Source of the DNA: JAEUPI01 sp035764445 | GTDB taxonomy: Bacteria; Pseudomonadota; Gammaproteobacteria; Burkholderiales; Burkholderiaceae_C | Length of the DNA stretch: 9,748 nucleotides | Assembly (NCBI GenBank): GCA_035764445.1 | Contig: DASTZF010000395.1 | Span: 1 to 9,748 of the forward strand | Direction: 5' to 3' | Part shown: positions 6,190 to 9,748 of the stretch, piece after piece | How positions within the stretch are numbered: the stretch's first letter is position 1 | Layout: the number at the start of each line of letters is the position of its first letter | Notes under the pieces: model-generated | The model's input: only the letters and a program-made list of their open reading frames with translations | Told to the model about the DNA's origin: nothing | The model's database searches: none | Translations under genes and position numbers: made by a program

Positions 6190-6768
6190 TCAGGGCTCGC
6201 GCGGTGTCGTCCACTCGCGCAGGACACCCTCGGCGCGCTGCTTGTTCACTTTGCGGGTCGGGCTGGCCTGGGGTGTCCCGATCGCGATCCAACCGACGAG
6301 CGTCTCGCCGGGCTCGCAGAACGCACGCTGCACCTCTGGATGGCGCACCTTGGCACCCGACAGCATCTTGCCACCGAAGCCCAGTGCGTGCGCGGCGTTG
6401 AGCAGGTTGGTCAACGCGCCGCCGACACAGGCCCACTGCTCGTGTGCCGGCACCATCGGGTGGCCGAGGTCGATGCGCGCCAGCACCGCCACCGTCACCG
6501 GAGCGCGCTGTGCCCGCTCGGCGTCGATGCGCGCGTCGGCGTCACTCTTGCCGGCGTCGCGCGCTGCCTGCTCGAACAGGGCCGCCAGCTGCTCGCGCGC
6601 CTGGCCTCGCACGATCGCGAATCGAAAAGGCACCAGCGCGCCGTGGTCGGGCGCGCGCAGTGCCGCGTCACACATCGTGCGCAGTGCCTCATCGTCGGGA
6701 CCCGGCTCGACGAGATGCTTGGCACCGACCGACTGTCGCGACAGCAGGACCTGCAAGGCGTCGTTCAT
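6190..6768 (-). CDS. Nitroreductase family protein, YdjA type
   Basis: 192-aa FMN-dependent NAD(P)H oxidoreductase of the compact YdjA group. Features shared with E. coli YdjA: the start MNDALQVLLSRQS, RAPDHGALVPFRFAIV (38-53), the segment HEQWACVGGALTNLL (109-123), GFGG (130-133) and the terminal GTPQ (164-167). The physiological substrate of this group is unknown. GAGG lies 7 nt before the ATG (complement of 6776-6779). It lies 97 bp downstream of selC in the same direction, with a hairpin between, so it may be the last gene of a selB-selC transcript or have its own promoter in that gap. In E. coli the ydjA gene lies next to selD, so the selenium-gene neighbourhood recurs. Confidence 0.9.
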   Translation of the reverse strand: MNDALQVLLSRQSVGAKHLVEPGPDDEALRTMCDAALRAPDHGALVPFRFAIVRGQAREQLAALFEQAARDAGKSDADARIDAERAQRAPVTVAVLARIDLGHPMVPAHEQWACVGGALTNLLNAAHALGFGGKMLSGAKVRHPEVQRAFCEPGETLVGWIAIGTPQASPTRKVNKQRAEGVLREWTTPREP

Positions 6769-6834
6769 CGCTGCGCCTCAGAACACCAGTGTGCGCCAAG
6801 CCGAGTCATTGCTTCGTGGGGAGGTGCGTGGTGG

Positions 6835-6849
6835 GGCCGCGCAGCGGCC
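6835..6849 (-). terminator. Hairpin downstream of selC, possible terminator or processing stem
   Basis: GGCCGC (6835-6840) and GCGGCC (6844-6849) form a perfect 6-bp, all-GC stem with a 3-nt loop, beginning 16 nt past the 3' end of the tRNA. No T-tract follows on the minus strand. It could help end the selC transcript or mark the 3' trailer for tRNA maturation. Confidence 0.4.
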
Positions 6850-6865
6850 GAGAGGTGCAAGACGG

Positions 6866-6958
6866 CGGAGAGGAATGGGAGTCGAACCCACCCGGCAGCG
6901 CATGGCGCCACCCACCGGGTTTGAAGCCCGGCCGACCCACCAGGATCGTTTCCTCTCC
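6866..6958 (-). tRNA. selC: Selenocysteine tRNA (tRNA-Sec, anticodon UCA)
   Basis: A 93-nt tRNA that reads UGA as selenocysteine. The fold can be checked by eye: an 8-bp acceptor stem GGAGAGGA with TCCTCTCC (6951-6958 with 6867-6874), a long 6-bp D stem CGATCC/GGGTCG, an anticodon arm CCGGG-CTTCAAA-CCCGG with anticodon TCA, a long variable arm of 8 bp with a CAT loop, and a T arm GTGGG-TTCGACT-CCCAT. The 8-bp acceptor, 6-bp D stem and long variable arm are diagnostic for bacterial tRNA-Sec. The discriminator is G, followed by CCG in the genome instead of CCA, so the CCA end must be completed enzymatically. It starts 18 bp after the selB stop, on the same strand, and is probably co-transcribed with selB. 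Confidence 0.97.
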
Positions 6959-6976
6959 ATGAAGTCGGCGCGAGCA

Positions 6977-8935
6977 TCACGCCAACGCCTTGAACAAATC
7001 GCTATCGCTGCGCACGCGATGCACGTCGCCGACGCGGCGCAGCATGCCCACGCGGTCGAAGTACTCCAGCACCTGGATCGCGCGCTTGCGGCCGAGTTGC
7101 GTCGCGTCGCGGAACTTGGCCGCCGTGACCTCGCTGCCGGCGGACGCACCGAGCTCGCGTGCGATCGACGCCAGCGCGCGAATCGTGGCCGGCGGATAGA
7201 ACAGATCCTTCACCACCTGGTGCAGCTCGCCGCGCCGCGCCAGCCGCGCCAGCGTCGTGCGCATCAGCGCTTCGCTCTCGCGGCTGTCGCGCGCCAGGTC
7301 GCGCACCCAGCTGCCCTCGAAGCCGGCGGCTGCCAGCAGCGTCGCGACCTTCTGCGCGATGCGCTCCTCGGTGCCCGAAAGCCTGACGCCGTGTTCGGGT
7401 CGACGGACAAAACCGCCGCGCTGTTGGAGGTCACCCTGCGCCAGCCAGTGCGCAAGCAGTGCACGCCACATCGGCTCGGGCATCTTCGGCAGCGCGAGCC
7501 GGCGCAGACGCGCGGCATCGGGGCCGAGTTCGTCGGGTTGACGCTGGTGGTACACGTGCAGTACCGCGAGCGCTGCATCGTGTGCGGCCGCCGCCGCCGC
7601 GGCATCGAGGGCCCACGCAGGCGAGCCACCGGCGTGGGCCCGCATCGCTCGCTCCGGCAACGCGGGCAGCGCCGCCAGCTGCTGCCCTTCGGCGCGCGCC
7701 CAGCGCTGCAGGTCCACCCCCATCGGCGACACGGCGAGCAGCGCCTGCAGACGCGACTGCGCGGTCGGCTCGGCCTGCGCCTGCAACGAGGCGATTCGCT
7801 GCGGGGTGCGGCGATAGCGCGCCAGCGCGAAGGGGTCGAGCACGCGACCGCCGGCCAGCGTGCGCGACGCCGACGCGTCGCGCAGCACCACGCGATCGCC
7901 ATGCCAGGCGCCGATCGGGCGCTGCAGCACCAGCTGCGCGAGAGCGCCCGCGCCCGGCGGCAGCGGGTCGGCACCGTCGAGGATCGCCACCGTGCCCGGC
8001 GTGTCGCTGGCGCCCAGGTGCACGTGCACCGGCGTGCCGGAGCGCAGCGCGTGTGCTTCGCCATGCCACAGCGTCAGCTGCACGTCGATGCGACCGCTCG
8101 ACAGCGCGATCGCCGGGCTGGTCAACCACTGGCCGCGGGCGATCGCATCCTTGGCGACGCCCGCCAGCGCCAGTGCGCAACGCTGGCCCGCCAGTGCGCG
8201 CTCGACCGCGCGGTTCTGCGCGTGCACGCTGCGCACCCGCGTGCGTGTGGCCGCGCGCATCGGCAACAGCTCGAGCTCGTCGCCGACCTGCACGCTGCCT
8301 GCGTGCACGGTGCCCGTCACCACGGTGCCGACGCCGTCGAGCGTGAAGGCGCGGTCGATCGCCAGACGAAAACCCAGTGCCGAGTCGCGCGCGGCGGCCG
8401 CATGGTGCGCCTGGTCGAACAACCACGACCGCAGCGGCGCGATCCCGTCGCCGGTGGTCGCAGACACCTGGAACCGGGGCGCGGCGTGCAGTGGCGTGCC
8501 TTCGAGCAGCGCGGCCACTTCGCCACGCACGGCCTCGAGCCGCGCGGCATCAGCTCGATCGGTTTTGGTGATCACCACCGCGCCGCGCGCGATGCCGAGC
8601 AGCGACAGCACCGCCAGATGCTCGCGCGTCTGCGGCATCACGCCGTCGTCGGCGGCCACCAGCAGCAGTGCCAGGTCGATGCCGGTGGCGCCGGCGAGCA
8701 TCGTGTGCACCAGTCGCTCATGGCCGGGCACGTCGATGAAGCCGATGCGCTCGGGCGACTGCAGGGCGGCATCTGGGCCGGCGCGCTCCGGTGGTGGGTC
8801 GAGGAACGCGTAGCCCAGCTCGATGCTGATGCCGCGCTGCTTCTCTTCGGGCAGACGATCGGTGTCGACGCCGGTGAGCGCCCTCACCAGCGTGGTCTTG
8901 CCGTGATCGATGTGACCGGCGGTGCCGACGATCAT
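6977..8935 (-). CDS. selB: Selenocysteine-specific translation elongation factor SelB
   Basis: 652-aa GTPase that carries selenocysteyl-tRNA to UGA codons followed by a SECIS hairpin. The N-terminal half is EF-Tu-like: G1 GHIDHGKT (7-14), the switch region with RGISIELGYAFLD (34-46), G3 DVPGH (68-72), G4 TKTD (123-126) and G5 SAT (158-160), then domain II with GVGTVVTGTV (201-210). The C-terminal part, from about residue 380, is the winged-helix region that binds SECIS RNA, ending with a helix-turn-helix-like segment at about 604-640. Length is slightly above E. coli SelB (614 aa). The ATG at 8935 gives the canonical family N-terminus. No free Shine-Dalgarno is seen: the region upstream of the ATG is one arm of a 12-bp inverted repeat. 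It lies 20 bp after the transglutaminase stop and 18 bp before selC. selA is absent from both sides. Confidence 0.96.
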   Translation of the reverse strand: MIVGTAGHIDHGKTTLVRALTGVDTDRLPEEKQRGISIELGYAFLDPPPERAGPDAALQSPERIGFIDVPGHERLVHTMLAGATGIDLALLLVAADDGVMPQTREHLAVLSLLGIARGAVVITKTDRADAARLEAVRGEVAALLEGTPLHAAPRFQVSATTGDGIAPLRSWLFDQAHHAAAARDSALGFRLAIDRAFTLDGVGTVVTGTVHAGSVQVGDELELLPMRAATRTRVRSVHAQNRAVERALAGQRCALALAGVAKDAIARGQWLTSPAIALSSGRIDVQLTLWHGEAHALRSGTPVHVHLGASDTPGTVAILDGADPLPPGAGALAQLVLQRPIGAWHGDRVVLRDASASRTLAGGRVLDPFALARYRRTPQRIASLQAQAEPTAQSRLQALLAVSPMGVDLQRWARAEGQQLAALPALPERAMRAHAGGSPAWALDAAAAAAAHDAALAVLHVYHQRQPDELGPDAARLRRLALPKMPEPMWRALLAHWLAQGDLQQRGGFVRRPEHGVRLSGTEERIAQKVATLLAAAGFEGSWVRDLARDSRESEALMRTTLARLARRGELHQVVKDLFYPPATIRALASIARELGASAGSEVTAAKFRDATQLGRKRAIQVLEYFDRVGMLRRVGDVHRVRSDSDLFKALA

Positions 8936-8950
8936 GCGGGCACCGCCGGT
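8915..8950 (-). promoter_or_regulatory. 12-bp inverted repeat enclosing the selB start codon
   Basis: Plus-strand arms ACCGGCGGTGCC (8915-8926) and GGCACCGCCGGT (8939-8950) are perfectly complementary over 12 bp. In the mRNA they would hold a 12-nt loop CGCAUGAUCGUC that contains the selB AUG. The upstream arm covers the place of the ribosome-binding site; the downstream arm encodes SelB residues G4-G7. A shorter alternative stem, GGCACC/GGTGCC (8939-8944 with 8948-8953), uses part of the same sequence. The structure starts 5 nt after the transglutaminase stop codon, so a ribosome terminating there could open it. Regulatory role is inferred. Confidence 0.6.
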
Positions 8951-8955
8951 GCCTG

Positions 8956-9748
8956 TCAGGCGGTGATCTCGCGCGAGCTGATCGCGTAGCGGAAGTTGTC
9001 GGGCGCCAGCTCGTCGAAGCGGCCCTTGGCGTTTTCGCCGTTCGGGTACATCAGGAACGCCAGCTTGGCCTTCGATGCACTGCCCGGCAGCGTGACGTCG
9101 TGACCGGTGTTCCAGCCGACCCAGTTGCCCTCCCAGCCGCCGAACAGGCCCTTGCTGACCGGCGCCGCAATCGGGTTCTTGATGTCCTTGATCCAGTCAG
9201 GCGTCTCCTGGCGCATCACCTTCAGCACGTCGGCGGGATCCATCGCCACCCAGCCGTGACCGCGCAGGTAGGCCTCGGCGCGACAGTGCTGCGCACCCTT
9301 GAGGTTGGCCGGGTTGGCGCCGAGCTCGCGGTAGCCGAACGACGACGGCGCGAGCCGCAGGCCGTAGATGTCGCGCGCCGGAACGCCGACCGAGCGACAC
9401 ATGCCGACGAAGATCGCGTTGAGGTCGGCGCACTTGCCGCCGAGGTTGCCCGTCTCAAGCATCGCCTTGATGTCGCCGACGCCGCAGCCGCGCACCGTGG
9501 GCTCGCGGTGGGCGTGCGTCACCACCCAGTCGTAGATGCCGCGCACCTTGTCGAGGTCGCTGTTCGCGCCCTGCGTGGCCTCGAGCGCCGTCTTGCGCAC
9601 GATGCCGTCGAGCGGGATCAGCTCGGTGGCCTTCAGATTGGCCTGCAGCACCGAGGGATCTTCCGCCTTGGTCTCGGGCTTGGTCCAATCGACCGCGCGA
9701 TTGCGCGTGCGCACGCGGCTCGTCACCGCGAGCGTGGGCGCGCTGACG
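8956..9748 (-). CDS. Transglutaminase-like cysteine-protease-fold protein, 5' end outside window
   Basis: Partial gene with at least 264 residues visible. The transglutaminase core has its triad. Counting from the valine codon at 9726 as residue 1, these are C99 in GGKCADLNAIFVGMCRSVGVPAR, H147 in QHCRAEAYL and D163 in GWVAMDPAD. Related bacterial proteins are usually predicted peptidases or transglutaminases with unknown substrates. The frame continues upstream to the window edge as VSAPTLA just before that valine. This looks like the end of a Sec or Tat signal peptide with a TLA cleavage site. The GTG at 9726 is therefore probably an internal codon and the true start lies outside. The C-terminal part (SKGLFGGWEGNWVGWNTGHDVTLPG, in two pieces around 191-215) and LMYPNGEN are typical of this subgroup. 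It is the gene directly upstream of selB, where selA would often be found. Confidence 0.85.
   Translation of the reverse strand, partial: VSAPTLAVTSRVRTRNRAVDWTKPETKAEDPSVLQANLKATELIPLDGIVRKTALEATQGANSDLDKVRGIYDWVVTHAHREPTVRGCGVGDIKAMLETGNLGGKCADLNAIFVGMCRSVGVPARDIYGLRLAPSSFGYRELGANPANLKGAQHCRAEAYLRGHGWVAMDPADVLKVMRQETPDWIKDIKNPIAAPVSKGLFGGWEGNWVGWNTGHDVTLPGSASKAKLAFLMYPNGENAKGRFDELAPDNFRYAISSREITA

Noticed and set aside
6190..6958. selC as an integration site for a genomic island.
   Set aside because: selC is a known island target in enterobacteria, but here it is followed directly by an ordinary nitroreductase gene and I see no integrase or repeated tRNA 3' end in the window.
8933..8958. 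Selenocysteine read-through of the transglutaminase UGA.
   Set aside because: Read-through would add only seven codons before the next in-frame TGA, the added residues show no family match, and the hairpin is closer to the UGA than a bacterial SECIS normally is.
6242..8989. A plus-strand open frame of 915 codons spanning the nitroreductase, selC and selB region.
   Set aside because: It runs antisense to three well-supported genes, crosses a tRNA, and has the same low-complexity Arg/Ala/His/Gln composition. It is a shadow frame.

Overview
The window is very GC-rich, densely coded DNA. The encoded proteins look like those of a betaproteobacterium, most likely from the Burkholderiales. This placement rests on protein character and codon use as I recognise them, not on a database search. 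I see no insertion sequence, integrase, phage gene, CRISPR array or rRNA. It looks like chromosomal backbone with one unusual feature cluster, the selenocysteine genes at the right.

Layout, left to right. 1-316 is a non-coding leader with two kinds of inverted repeat. 317-1513 (+) is a Y-family DNA polymerase IV (dinB). 1562-2716 (+) is an FMN-dependent alpha-hydroxy-acid dehydrogenase of the L-lactate dehydrogenase/glycolate oxidase family. A small hairpin separates it from two convergent minus-strand genes: a membrane-anchored neutral zinc metallopeptidase (2760-3650) and dCTP deaminase (dcd, 3745-4314). A 314-bp gap (4315-4628) lies between dcd and a divergent plus-strand pair. That pair is a DUF962/Mpo1-like membrane protein (4629-5165) and a ketopantoate-reductase-family protein (5162-6178), whose GTG start overlaps the preceding TGA.

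The right third is all on the minus strand and reads, in transcription order: a secreted transglutaminase-like protein whose 5' end lies outside the window (8956-9748), selB (6977-8935), the selenocysteine tRNA selC (6866-6958), and a YdjA-type nitroreductase (6190-6768). SelB and tRNA-Sec together deliver selenocysteine at in-frame UGA codons, so the organism very probably makes selenoproteins such as a selenocysteine formate dehydrogenase. selA and selD are not in the window.

The most interesting structure is a perfect 12-bp GC-rich inverted repeat that brackets the selB start codon, placing the AUG in a 12-nt loop and the ribosome-binding region in the stem. It begins 5 nt after the stop codon of the upstream transglutaminase gene. 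It could enforce translational coupling or allow SelB autoregulation. A second point of interest is the YdjA-type nitroreductase beside selC, because in E. coli ydjA lies beside selD.
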